Made by a program: the position numbers and the translations under genes. Shown here in pieces: positions 10,170 to 19,016 of a stretch of 64,000 nt of DNA (its first letter is position 1; each line of letters opens with the position of its first letter). A model generated the notes under the pieces. The model saw only the letters and a program-made list of their open reading frames with translations. It was not told the DNA's origin and made no database searches. Source of the stretch: Carnobacterium_A sp047553015 (GTDB taxonomy: Bacteria > Bacillota > Bacilli > Lactobacillales > Carnobacteriaceae); contig NZ_CP180212.1 in NCBI RefSeq assembly GCF_047553015.1, positions 2,108,001-2,172,000 on the forward strand, read 5' to 3'.

Positions 10170-13100
10170 TTATTCTCTATTTTTTTCTAAATAGCTCGGT
10201 TCTTCCTCTTGTTTAAAAGAATAGTCGTTTAACATTCTTTCCATTCTTTTTTTTCCTAATGTCGTATTAACCGCTGCAATATTTTTCTTCTTTTCATCAG
10301 TAATAGTTATTTTATTGGTAAACAGCTTTATCACAATAATAGCTGTGATAGGCAATGAAAAGCCAGCTGTAAAAGCAATTAATGCTACGCCAAGAGTAAG
10401 ACCTATAAATAATCGACTTAGAAACAAGTTAAATGCTGTTGGATCATCTTGATAGGTTGAAAAAACATCATTTAGTAACGGCTTCATTTCATCTTCTACA
10501 TAAATTTTTTCCGCATTAGAATCTAATGAAGGCACCAATTGATCTCCTCTTGCTGCTAATAATGAACCAGTTGAATCAACGAGTGGGAGACCTGCTGCAC
10601 AAAGTTTACTTCCTCTTTTAATTTCTTCAGCAAATCTAGGTACGTCTTCTTTGTTAACAGGGGTATCAGATGCTGAAAGTATTTTTTTCACATTATTCAC
10701 TTCTTCATCGTTAGCAGGACTACCAACAGGAACTCCTTCATTGCCAATTAAGTTTCGATAAGCACTCAATAAGGCATCATTGTCAGGATTCTCTGATTCT
10801 AAATTAGCTAGTTGTTTTTGTAATGTCTTAAATTCTGGTTCACTAAAGGGACTTGTTTTTTCTTGATTCTTAGAGTTTGGATTGAGAAGTTCATTTAATT
10901 TATTACCTAATGGATTTTTTGGATTAGCTTCATAAACTTTATTTTGATTGTTTTTTAGATGAGATAGTGTTGGTTTTTCATTTCTATTTGAGTCATTTTT
11001 CTTTTCATTCTCTTTGCCAACGTTATTTTTTGAATCTAGTGGATTCAAATTTCTTTTGACAGCATTATTTTGATTTCCTACAATACTATTTTCTTGTCCT
11101 TCTAAAGGATAGTTACCTGTATCTGATACGCGATTAGAACCATTTTTTCCATTTTTCGGAGTTGATTCTTGGCCATCTACATGATTTAATCCGATAGTGT
11201 CTTTAGCAATAAATTGGCCTCCGTTTTCTCCTTGAGAACTAGGTTTGACCTCAACTGGAGGTTCGTTTATAGTGCTTGAGCCTTTTGAAGTTGGAACCCT
11301 ATTTGCTCCTTGAGAACTAGGTTTGACCTCAACTGGAGGTTCATTTATAGTGCTTGAGCCTTTTGAAGTTGGAACCCTATTTACCCCTTGAGAGCCAGGT
11401 TCGACCTCAACTGAAGGTTCATTTATAGTACTTGAGCCTTTTGAAGTTGGAACCCTATTTGCCCCTTGAGAACTAGGTTTGACCTCAACTGAAGGTTCAT
11501 TTGTAGTGCTTGAGCCTTTTGGAGTTGGACTCCCCTTTGCTCCTTGAGAGCTAGGTTCTACCTCAACTGGAGGTTCGTTTATAGTGCTTAATCCTTTTGG
11601 AGTTGGACTCCCCTTTGCTCCTTGAGAACTAGGTTTGACCTTAACTAAAGGTTCATTTATAGTGCTTGAGTCTTTGGGAGTTGGAACCCTATTTGCCCCT
11701 TGAGAACTACGTTTGACCTCAACTGGAGGTTCATTTATAGTACTTGAGCCTTTGGGAGTTGGACTCCCATTTGCCCCTTGAGAACTAGGTTTCACCTTAA
11801 CTAAAGGTTCATTTATAGTGCTTGAGCCTTTGGGAGTTGGACTCCCATTTGCCCCTTGAGAACTAGGTTTGACCTTAACTGAAGGTTCATTTATAGTACT
11901 TGAGCCTTTTGAAGTTGGAACCCTATTTGCCCCTTGAGAACTAGGTTTGACCTCAACTGGAGGTTCATTAGGAATACTTGAACCTTTAACAGTTGAAGTT
12001 CCATCCCCTCTTTGATAGTTGGATTCACCCCCACCTGAGTAACCTGTCGACGGAGCAGGCTCCATAACAGATTGATCGTTTGTCAATGCTACCATAAACA
12101 ATGCAGCTAAAGCTCCTAGCCCTATAACTTGAATGAGCATTGGATTTGAGATACACGCTGCTTGTAGGAGATTTTTTACTCCAATTCTTGAAATAATAGT
12201 CCACAGATACTTTCCACCAAGTTTTACTAGTACACGGATTACATCAATACCATATTGTTCAAACATTTCGCTGAGGGACTCACCATTTTCGATACTATGA
12301 ATGAATCTGACTAGTGATTTAATTGTTTCATCAGATAAATTTAAATTTGCTTCTTTTGAAACTAATTTTATGACACCTTCTAATACGCTATCAGGAACTT
12401 TTTTTAGTACTTCTAATAGAATCCCTTGATGGTTTAATAAAATTGGGTTTATTTCTTTTTCAAATGCTGGATACACTTTTTCCATCATTATTTTTTTTAC
12501 TTCTTCTAACATAATACTCCTAGAGGAATCTTTTTCACTCGAATCCTCTGAGACATCACTTGGATCTAATGCGTCTATTTCCTTATGAGGATTTAGACGC
12601 TCTTTATTTTGTTCGCCATCATTTAAAGGCCCGTATTCACCGATTGAATCTTTAGTGTTTCCAATAGTTACAGTAATAGTCATAGCAATAGCTATACTTA
12701 ATTCAATTTTACTTTGATCTATATTTTCAGTTGAAATGTATTGCAATAGCCTAACTAATTCTTCACTCTGTTCTTTAAAAATTAGTAAAAAGTCTACTAC
12801 TGTTTCAAAATAATTTATTAAAATTTCTCCTTGGGGATTTGCCTCTTTAGTATAAGGAAGAAAATATAGATTTGTTTGAAATAAATCTCCTATTTTATTT
12901 TGATAGATTTCCGTTTTATCACTTAATCTCTCTACTGATATTTTAGTTTGCTCAATAACTTCATTTATTTCATCAAATTGATAGTGAATACTTTTTCCAC
13001 TTGTCTCTTGAGGAAGTTGAACCAAACCTTTAAACTCTGCAAACAATCTTTGTTCTATATTTTTATCCTGAATCAATCGTTCTATTGACGGTTCCCCTAT

Positions 13101-13361
13101 TTTAAGTTGTCTGCTGAAATGTTCTAATTGTTCAAATCCGTACCATTCACCATAAAATTCAGCTAGTTTATTGGATACATTTTGGAAATAGCTATCTAAC
13201 ATAATCACTTTAAAATCAGTTAATGCTTGATAGCCCGCTTCTTGTGTTTTATCGTCAAAATAAATAATGTATTGATTCATTATTTGACTGATATCTTCTA
13301 AATAATCTTTATTCAGCTGATAAGCTGCTGTAAGGTGTTCTTCACGCAAACTATATTTCAC
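10170..13361 (-). CDS. Large repeat-containing membrane protein of FtsK-associated cluster
   Basis: A 1063-residue protein I cannot assign. Residues 1-240 are helical with no signal peptide; about 285-400 is a second helical region. A transmembrane segment lies at about 407-427, then ten 26-residue Pro/Ser/Lys-rich repeats at about 459-718, an Asn/Lys-rich linker, a globular region around 850-960 and one or two membrane segments about 965-1000. The C-terminal tail is charged. With two membrane anchors, the repeat region would lie on one side of the membrane as a spacer, possibly through the wall. It begins 10 bp after the FtsK-type ATPase gene and is coupled to the TcaA-like gene. It may be the structural channel or wall-spanning component, by inference only. 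Confidence 0.6.
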   Translation of the reverse strand: MKYSLREEHLTAAYQLNKDYLEDISQIMNQYIIYFDDKTQEAGYQALTDFKVIMLDSYFQNVSNKLAEFYGEWYGFEQLEHFSRQLKIGEPSIERLIQDKNIEQRLFAEFKGLVQLPQETSGKSIHYQFDEINEVIEQTKISVERLSDKTEIYQNKIGDLFQTNLYFLPYTKEANPQGEILINYFETVVDFLLIFKEQSEELVRLLQYISTENIDQSKIELSIAIAMTITVTIGNTKDSIGEYGPLNDGEQNKERLNPHKEIDALDPSDVSEDSSEKDSSRSIMLEEVKKIMMEKVYPAFEKEINPILLNHQGILLEVLKKVPDSVLEGVIKLVSKEANLNLSDETIKSLVRFIHSIENGESLSEMFEQYGIDVIRVLVKLGGKYLWTIISRIGVKNLLQAACISNPMLIQVIGLGALAALFMVALTNDQSVMEPAPSTGYSGGGESNYQRGDGTSTVKGSSIPNEPPVEVKPSSQGANRVPTSKGSSTINEPSVKVKPSSQGANGSPTPKGSSTINEPLVKVKPSSQGANGSPTPKGSSTINEPPVEVKRSSQGANRVPTPKDSSTINEPLVKVKPSSQGAKGSPTPKGLSTINEPPVEVEPSSQGAKGSPTPKGSSTTNEPSVEVKPSSQGANRVPTSKGSSTINEPSVEVEPGSQGVNRVPTSKGSSTINEPPVEVKPSSQGANRVPTSKGSSTINEPPVEVKPSSQGENGGQFIAKDTIGLNHVDGQESTPKNGKNGSNRVSDTGNYPLEGQENSIVGNQNNAVKRNLNPLDSKNNVGKENEKKNDSNRNEKPTLSHLKNNQNKVYEANPKNPLGNKLNELLNPNSKNQEKTSPFSEPEFKTLQKQLANLESENPDNDALLSAYRNLIGNEGVPVGSPANDEEVNNVKKILSASDTPVNKEDVPRFAEEIKRGSKLCAAGLPLVDSTGSLLAARGDQLVPSLDSNAEKIYVEDEMKPLLNDVFSTYQDDPTAFNLFLSRLFIGLTLGVALIAFTAGFSLPITAIIVIKLFTNKITITDEKKKNIAAVNTTLGKKRMERMLNDYSFKQEEEPSYLEKNRE
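11208..11987 (-). repeat. Ten tandem 78-bp coding repeats
   Basis: Ten in-frame units of 78 bp encode variants of KGSSTINEPPVEVKPSSQG plus a variable end (ANRVPTS or ANGSPTP). Substitutions are mixed between units, as expected from unequal crossing-over and gene conversion. Copy number is likely to vary between strains. Confidence 0.95.
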
Positions 13362-13370
13362 ATTCTTCTC

Positions 13371-15605
13371 CTATTCTCCTAACAATGTGTCGAAATCTAA
13401 AGACATAATCTCTAATTTATCTAAATTCGTATTAAATTTTTTAAATGATTTTTGTTGTGATAAATGTGAAATAATTAAATCCACCATAATGTTCTCATCA
13501 TTGCGTTTAGTATGATTGCCTTTAAATTTATCATAAACAGTACTGGTAGCATGTGACAAGAAAATATAATGACAATATTTTTTCATAAACTCTCTTGTTC
13601 GAGCATCGTCTAGATTCCCAGAGAAAAAAATGAAGAGCGTATTTACTGAAGAAGCAGAAGAAAACGCTACTTTTTCTAACTGTCTAAAAATAAAATCCAA
13701 GTTTTCTAACCCAATTATCCAGTATATTCTCCATGGAAATAATTGCTCTATTGTTTTTTCTCCTTTCTTAAATTGACTAAATATCTTTAAATGAGATAGT
13801 TTTAATAATGACGGATCGACCTCTTCAAGTGACACTATAGCTTTTTCAGGTAAGCTTTTTAAGACTTTTTCTAAAAGCGACAATTCTTCTGTTGTCTTTA
13901 AAAATTGAGATTCTTTTATATCCTTTATGAGCATTTCAAAATAGCCTTTAACATCACTCGTATTTTGTAAGGCATTTTTATAAACTAATCGTCTTTCATA
14001 GTCACTTAATTGCTTAATAATTTCTTGATCGGTACTAAAAACCCCTCTTAACTGGTCCTTATTTGGATTCGTTTCTTGTACTTGTTCAAATCGATTTTTG
14101 AATGGATATTGTTCGTAAATTCCACTCTCTCGATTAATAACAACGTGCTGATACGTATTTTTTGCGTAATAAAAATTTATAAATAAAAGATTCAATAGAT
14201 AGGCATTTTCTCTTAATCTAGGGCTATAACATGCAATATGATTGTTTTTAGTTTTTTCTAAAAATATTGACTCATAATCAATGTTTTTAGAATTATAAAC
14301 AACTGCTGGACCCAAAATAAGGCTTTCTAAATATTGTTCAGATGACAGTAAAATTTGGCTAATTTGATTTGAAACATGTTTATTATTCTTTAAGTCAATC
14401 AACTTTTCTATATCATCGCTTGTCGTTTCTTCATAATACTTATGATTTTTTTTAAAATCAAAACTATCTCCAAAAGACTTTAACTCATTTAATAACTGTT
14501 CAAAAGCAGTAAAACCACTTTCATTTTCTAATGAGGTATCAATATACGGAATCTGAAATTTAATATTATCGTCACTATCTCCAGATTGTGTATTAGCTAG
14601 AGCATGGTACTTTTCTAGCTTTTCACCAGCTTTATTCCCAAGGATATCCACAGAAACTTCTTTTGTACAAGGCAAAATAATTCTAGCCTTAAAATTCATT
14701 TTTACATTTGATGGTAAGGTGTTAGACATTTCTTGTGAAGCGAACAGTAAGTGAATACCAGTCGCTCGCCCTTTTTTAGTAATAGCTGTAAGATATTTAT
14801 TGATATTGCTTCCTTCTTTTGTGGATGCATCTAAATACATCTGTTGAAATTCATCAACGATTAATACAATTCGTGGCAAAACAACTTTATATTTCCTTCT
14901 AAAATCTTTAATGTGTTTTTGATTTAATTTAGCAAATAATGTTTCTCTAGCATTCATTACATCATAAATATACTTAATGATTGAAACCGCATAGCTAACT
15001 TCTTCCGTTGCTCCAACAGCATTAATTCCTGGCGTTTGTACTGTAGATAAGTAACGAGAAAATTCTACTTTCTTAAAATCCATTAGATACAATTCAAGTT
15101 CCCAAGCAGGATATTCAAATAATAAATTCATAATCATTGTATTTAAAAGAACAGATTTACCACTCCCTGTTACTCCAGCTACTAATCCATGGACCGCTTG
15201 ATCATCTAAGCGAATAGATTTAAGATCTATCATTTTATTAGCATAAAATCCAGGTCTCAAATTCACACCATCAATCGTACTATTATTCCATATTTCATTA
15301 GTGAAACTACTATCTTTTCCTTCTATAGCTCGGACTTTACAGTTATCTTCTTTAAGAATATTTTCCAAAAAAATTTCTCTTTCTGAAAATGATTGTTCTC
15401 CCAAAAGTTGTCTTATAAACGTCAGTGGTTCTGGACATATTCTAATATCTTCATTGAAATTAATTAGTTGAAACTGATCATCTTGTCTCTCTTCATCACT
15501 ATTTTCTTTTATTCTTATTTTATAAAGCCTTTGGAATTTTTTGTAGCTTTCTTCTTGTCTTGATTCTTTAGAATCATATTCGCCACTATAAATAGATTGA
15601 TTCAT
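13371..15605 (-). CDS. FtsK/SpoIIIE-type ATPase, EssC-like but short
   Basis: A 744-residue P-loop ATPase. The first ATPase domain is intact: Walker A GVTGSGKS at 144-151, an LMDFKKVEF segment, Walker B IVLIVDEFQQ at about 246-255 and a FASQ sensor. A second FtsK-like domain (about 400-744) appears degenerate: the expected P-loop is replaced by ACYSPRLRENAY. EssC/YukB proteins of type VII secretion have about 1,480 residues, FHA domains, membrane helices and two or three ATPase domains. This protein has no membrane segment and no FHA domain. The domain pair still resembles EssC C-terminal ATPases more than the DNA translocase FtsK, since there is no gamma domain. It probably energises the neighbouring membrane proteins. 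Confidence 0.82.
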   Translation of the reverse strand: MNQSIYSGEYDSKESRQEESYKKFQRLYKIRIKENSDEERQDDQFQLINFNEDIRICPEPLTFIRQLLGEQSFSEREIFLENILKEDNCKVRAIEGKDSSFTNEIWNNSTIDGVNLRPGFYANKMIDLKSIRLDDQAVHGLVAGVTGSGKSVLLNTMIMNLLFEYPAWELELYLMDFKKVEFSRYLSTVQTPGINAVGATEEVSYAVSIIKYIYDVMNARETLFAKLNQKHIKDFRRKYKVVLPRIVLIVDEFQQMYLDASTKEGSNINKYLTAITKKGRATGIHLLFASQEMSNTLPSNVKMNFKARIILPCTKEVSVDILGNKAGEKLEKYHALANTQSGDSDDNIKFQIPYIDTSLENESGFTAFEQLLNELKSFGDSFDFKKNHKYYEETTSDDIEKLIDLKNNKHVSNQISQILLSSEQYLESLILGPAVVYNSKNIDYESIFLEKTKNNHIACYSPRLRENAYLLNLLFINFYYAKNTYQHVVINRESGIYEQYPFKNRFEQVQETNPNKDQLRGVFSTDQEIIKQLSDYERRLVYKNALQNTSDVKGYFEMLIKDIKESQFLKTTEELSLLEKVLKSLPEKAIVSLEEVDPSLLKLSHLKIFSQFKKGEKTIEQLFPWRIYWIIGLENLDFIFRQLEKVAFSSASSVNTLFIFFSGNLDDARTREFMKKYCHYIFLSHATSTVYDKFKGNHTKRNDENIMVDLIISHLSQQKSFKKFNTNLDKLEIMSLDFDTLLGE

Positions 15606-15710
15606 AAAAAAACTCCTTCATTCCTAATTTTTGAGTCCTTACTTAACTATACATTTATGTACTATACTACTAGTAACACATAACTCATTAGACCAATTAT
15701 ATTTATAAAA

Positions 15711-15742
15711 AACTATCTAACAAGAATACTTGTTAGATAGTT
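15711..15742 (-). terminator. Internal terminator between helical protein and ATPase genes
   Basis: Perfect 14-bp inverted repeat (AACTATCTAACAAG, AATA loop) followed by a T-run on the minus strand, immediately after the stop at 15748. It separates the first two genes of the cluster from the ATPase gene. Confidence 0.87.
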
Positions 15743-15747
15743 CTTAT

Positions 15748-16482
15748 TTATAAATCATTGCCATCAAATAGCGTGTTCATCTGTTCTAGTATTTCTTCTG
15801 AAATTTCTCTCGTTTGTTGAGAAACAGTTATTTTACTTTCTTCGATTTGCCCTTCCATTCTACTTCTTTCTAACTCTCCAGCCTCTAACGTTTTTTCAGC
15901 AAGAATAGCTACCGACTTACCAAAATCCTTTAGTAATTCAGAATATACTTTATTAGCTGGAACAATAACATGACTTATACCGGTATAAAATTGGTTTTCA
16001 CTAAGGATATCCTCAAGTTTCCCTTCAAATGCAGTCAAATCATCTGATACTTGTTCAGCCTTTTCAGTGATTGAACTAGCCAACAGACTAATTCTTTCGG
16101 TATTAATTTCTGAGATTTTATTTCCACTATCAATATTTGTAGGAAAATGTATTTCTTTAAAGGCTTCAACTAATAGTTGTTGCTGTTGTCTAGCCTCTTC
16201 TACTGTTTCTTCTCCAGCTTTTATACTTTCAGCTAAATAAACAAAGCTAGTGTCTCCTTCTTGCCATTCATCAAGCCAAGTACTAATTTTACTTTTAAAA
16301 CTTCCATTGAAGCTATCAGCGAAAGATTCCGTTAACTTAAAAACTTGTTCATAATAATCTGTAGAAAAATAATCATTTACTTGATCCATAATTTCAAACC
16401 CTGATAAGCTTATCCGTCCAGTAAAATCAGCCACCAAGCTCTTAACGTCTTCAAAAGTCCTTGCGCTTAGTCTCATTGCCAT
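15748..16482 (-). CDS. Helical WXG/LXG-like protein of unknown function
   Basis: A 244-residue, all-helical, acidic protein with no signal peptide and no membrane segment. Its N-terminal 100 residues (RTFEDVKSLVADFTGRISLSG, then a helical hairpin with TWLDEWQEGDTS) are of the size and character of ESX/LXG N-terminal domains, but no WXG or LXG motif is visible. The C-terminal half is a coiled coil. Its ATG overlaps the TAA of the 744-residue membrane protein gene (TAATG), so the two are translationally coupled. A terminator follows directly. It could be the secreted substrate or a chaperone of the cluster; this is inference from size, fold type and neighbours. Confidence 0.6.
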   Translation of the reverse strand: MAMRLSARTFEDVKSLVADFTGRISLSGFEIMDQVNDYFSTDYYEQVFKLTESFADSFNGSFKSKISTWLDEWQEGDTSFVYLAESIKAGEETVEEARQQQQLLVEAFKEIHFPTNIDSGNKISEINTERISLLASSITEKAEQVSDDLTAFEGKLEDILSENQFYTGISHVIVPANKVYSELLKDFGKSVAILAEKTLEAGELERSRMEGQIEESKITVSQQTREISEEILEQMNTLFDGNDL

Positions 16483-18716
16483 TATTGTTGCTCCTTTTCT
16501 TTTTTAATAAATTTGATTAAATGATTATTTTTATCCGATGTGTCCAGACTAACATCAAGTACTCGATTGTCTTCAAAAGCATCATCAAAACTCGTTGCCC
16601 AATCTTTATCTTTTTTTAACTCTATAAATTCTTGTTGTTCAATAAAATAAATAGGTATAACTCCTAAGCCTTTTGAACGATATTCCAACATAGTCGCCAA
16701 TGCTTTATAAGCAAATGTTCGATCCAAGTCTATTATTGGAAAGTTGTAGCGAATCAGTTTAAAATCATCCTCCATACCCAATTTTTTAAATTCATTGAGT
16801 AACTGTCTATTTGTTGTTTCAATATCAGATTTCACAAGTTTATCACGTTTTTTATCTAAATCTTCAAAATATTCTTTAATTGAATAATCTCCATATTTCA
16901 CTAAATTAACGTAGCTCTTATTTTCTTTAGCTTTTTTAATACTTTGTGACTCATTTAAAATATTTACTCCCATTCCATATTCATCGACAAAATAACAACA
17001 AAATAAATTTTTGCTATTCGTTTGCGTAAGAGAGCGTAATAAATTTGTTATAATATGAGAAAAAAGTTGCTTTTTATCTTTTCTATTTGGCGTAGAATAG
17101 ACTAAAAATAAAGCAGAATAACGATGATTGACTATTATCCATTCTTGAATATCATCTTCAGATTTCTTTTTCACAATATCTAGTATAAAACTATCTGTCA
17201 TTTCTATTTCTGTTAATTCTGGACTGTTTTTCTTTAATTTTTCTGTTAAGTCATCTATATTTTGAATAATTTGTCTTTTTTCTTCTTTTATTTTTTGTAA
17301 ATTCTCTTTGTTCATTTTTATTTCTTTAGAAGAATCAATTGATAGCGCTTCTTTTTCTGCTTCTCGTTCATTTATTTCTTGTTCTTGTTCTAACTCTAAT
17401 TCTCTTTTTTTATTATCATAATACTCATTTAACCTATCTATAGAATTTAATTCAACTGTCGATTGAATTAAATGAAACTCTCCACGTAATCCTAAATCCT
17501 TATCTTTTCCCAAACAATCTAAATCAGCTGCCACTATTCTAAGTGCATCATGAATATGTTTTTTACCAGTAAGCATACTTTTTTCAAAATTTGCTAATTG
17601 ATTTTTATAGTTTTCTCCATCTAAAAAGCTTCTTATAGACGTTTGTACGATAGAATCTTTTGCTAATTCAGGACAGTTAGCATACAACTTATCTAGCTGC
17701 TCGGATTGAATTAAAAAATGAGGTAATTCAATCGTCTTCTCCTGTGACATCTTATAAACTAAAGAATCATCGTAACTTGCAAAAAGATAGTATAAAACAG
17801 CATTCGTTTCTAGCAATTGCTTATCTATGTGACTCTTAAATGGCTTTTTAATCGTTATATTTAATAGTTTACTACCTAAAAAAATAACTATAGAAACGAT
17901 TAATAAAATAAATGGCCCATAACCTATAATGTTAAGAACAATTGTTAAAAAGTTAGAAATACCTGAGAAAAAAGAAAAACGTCCTAACGTATTGTCAGCT
18001 AAAGCACCAATCGATACTTTAAACAACCATCGAATGATTAAAAAAATAAATGCGATAATTGCATAAGTAGGTAATTCTGTTAAAAATCCCTGTGTATCTA
18101 ATCCTCTACGATTAGGATTTCTAAAAAAAGCAAGCCAATCTTTTTTCTCTTCGATTGTTTCGTACTTAACCTTTTCTTTATTGAATCTTTTATCTATTTC
18201 ATCAAAACTCATCGCTAAGAACTGTTTTTTAGCTTCTATAAAGCTAAATCTATTTTTATATTTGGAAATGTTCTCTACTATTTCATCCTCAGTAACTGGT
18301 AATTTAGTTAAATAAGAGTCTTTAATCATTGTTCTTGTTACTTGATCTGGTACGTTTATGTAAATATAATCTATCCATTTCGTTTCATTTTTTTCTATTT
18401 CTTGAAGTTGTTTATGTAATTTTTTATTTTGTTCTTGCTTCAAATAAATTAACGTACCAATTTGTTGCGTTACATCATCAATAGCAGCTGATTGAAATCG
18501 CTGACTGTCTATTTCTTTTTCTTGTACTAATTCTTTAAGTTTTTGTTTATACTCTTTCTTGAGTATTGAAATCGTCTTGTTAACCTTGTGAATTTCCTCT
18601 TTATGCTTTTCTTTTAAGCTATCTTTTTCAGATAATAATTTTTTTTCAGACTCTTTTTTTTCTTGGAATTTTTCACGAAATTCTTGATATTCTTTTATAA
18701 AAACCACTAAATTCAC
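16482..18716 (-). CDS. Coiled-coil membrane protein, first gene of FtsK-associated cluster
   Basis: A 744-residue protein I cannot name. Residues 1-110 form a Lys/Glu-rich coiled coil. Transmembrane helices lie at about 215-234 and 257-285, and a second coiled coil at about 430-500. The last 230 residues form an alpha/beta domain (EWIIVNHRYSALFLVYS ... FCCYFVDEYGMG ... GLGVIPIYFIEQQ) that has the strand pattern of a degenerate P-loop ATPase without Walker A. It could be an EssC-like membrane platform that has lost catalysis and works with the separate ATPase encoded downstream. It leads the cluster, with about 300 bp of non-coding sequence upstream. Confidence 0.55.
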   Translation of the reverse strand: MNLVVFIKEYQEFREKFQEKKESEKKLLSEKDSLKEKHKEEIHKVNKTISILKKEYKQKLKELVQEKEIDSQRFQSAAIDDVTQQIGTLIYLKQEQNKKLHKQLQEIEKNETKWIDYIYINVPDQVTRTMIKDSYLTKLPVTEDEIVENISKYKNRFSFIEAKKQFLAMSFDEIDKRFNKEKVKYETIEEKKDWLAFFRNPNRRGLDTQGFLTELPTYAIIAFIFLIIRWLFKVSIGALADNTLGRFSFFSGISNFLTIVLNIIGYGPFILLIVSIVIFLGSKLLNITIKKPFKSHIDKQLLETNAVLYYLFASYDDSLVYKMSQEKTIELPHFLIQSEQLDKLYANCPELAKDSIVQTSIRSFLDGENYKNQLANFEKSMLTGKKHIHDALRIVAADLDCLGKDKDLGLRGEFHLIQSTVELNSIDRLNEYYDNKKRELELEQEQEINEREAEKEALSIDSSKEIKMNKENLQKIKEEKRQIIQNIDDLTEKLKKNSPELTEIEMTDSFILDIVKKKSEDDIQEWIIVNHRYSALFLVYSTPNRKDKKQLFSHIITNLLRSLTQTNSKNLFCCYFVDEYGMGVNILNESQSIKKAKENKSYVNLVKYGDYSIKEYFEDLDKKRDKLVKSDIETTNRQLLNEFKKLGMEDDFKLIRYNFPIIDLDRTFAYKALATMLEYRSKGLGVIPIYFIEQQEFIELKKDKDWATSFDDAFEDNRVLDVSLDTSDKNNHLIKFIKKEKEQQ

Positions 18717-19016
18717 CTAACATTTCATTAATATTTATGATTAATCTTTCTATCTAGCGATCTAATCTAGTTACTTTTAAAAATTTATTATACGACAGTA
18801 ATTATAACATACGTTTTAGCCGTTTTGTTAAATAGTAAACGTTTATTCTCTTTTAATCTCCTAGTAGTTTGTAAGACCGTTGGATAATCCTCCGAATTTA
18901 ATATTTATTCGTGTAAATAGAAAATAATTTTTTCTAAAAAAAAACGAAAGTTAGGCTTGGATGCTAACTTTCAGAGAAACGAAGGATTAAATTTGAACGA
19001 GACAGTTTTTTTATCT
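18717..19016. other. Promoter region of the FtsK-associated cluster
   Basis: Non-coding, AT-rich. It holds the presumed promoter of the cluster and the terminator of the Mur ligase gene at 18946-18972; no open frame with a ribosome site is visible. Confidence 0.5.
18946..18972 (-). terminator. Terminator after the Mur ligase-like gene
   Basis: Inverted repeat GAAAGTTAG/CTAACTTTC with a 9-nt loop, followed by CGT9 on the minus strand; about 45 bp past the stop at 19017. Confidence 0.85.

Noticed and set aside
11208..11987. Regular repeats that might suggest a CRISPR array
   Set aside because: The 78-bp units are in frame, have no unique spacers and encode a protein repeat.
15748..16482. Calling the helical protein a WXG100 or LXG effector
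   Set aside because: Size and helicity fit, but neither motif is present, so only a similarity in style can be claimed.
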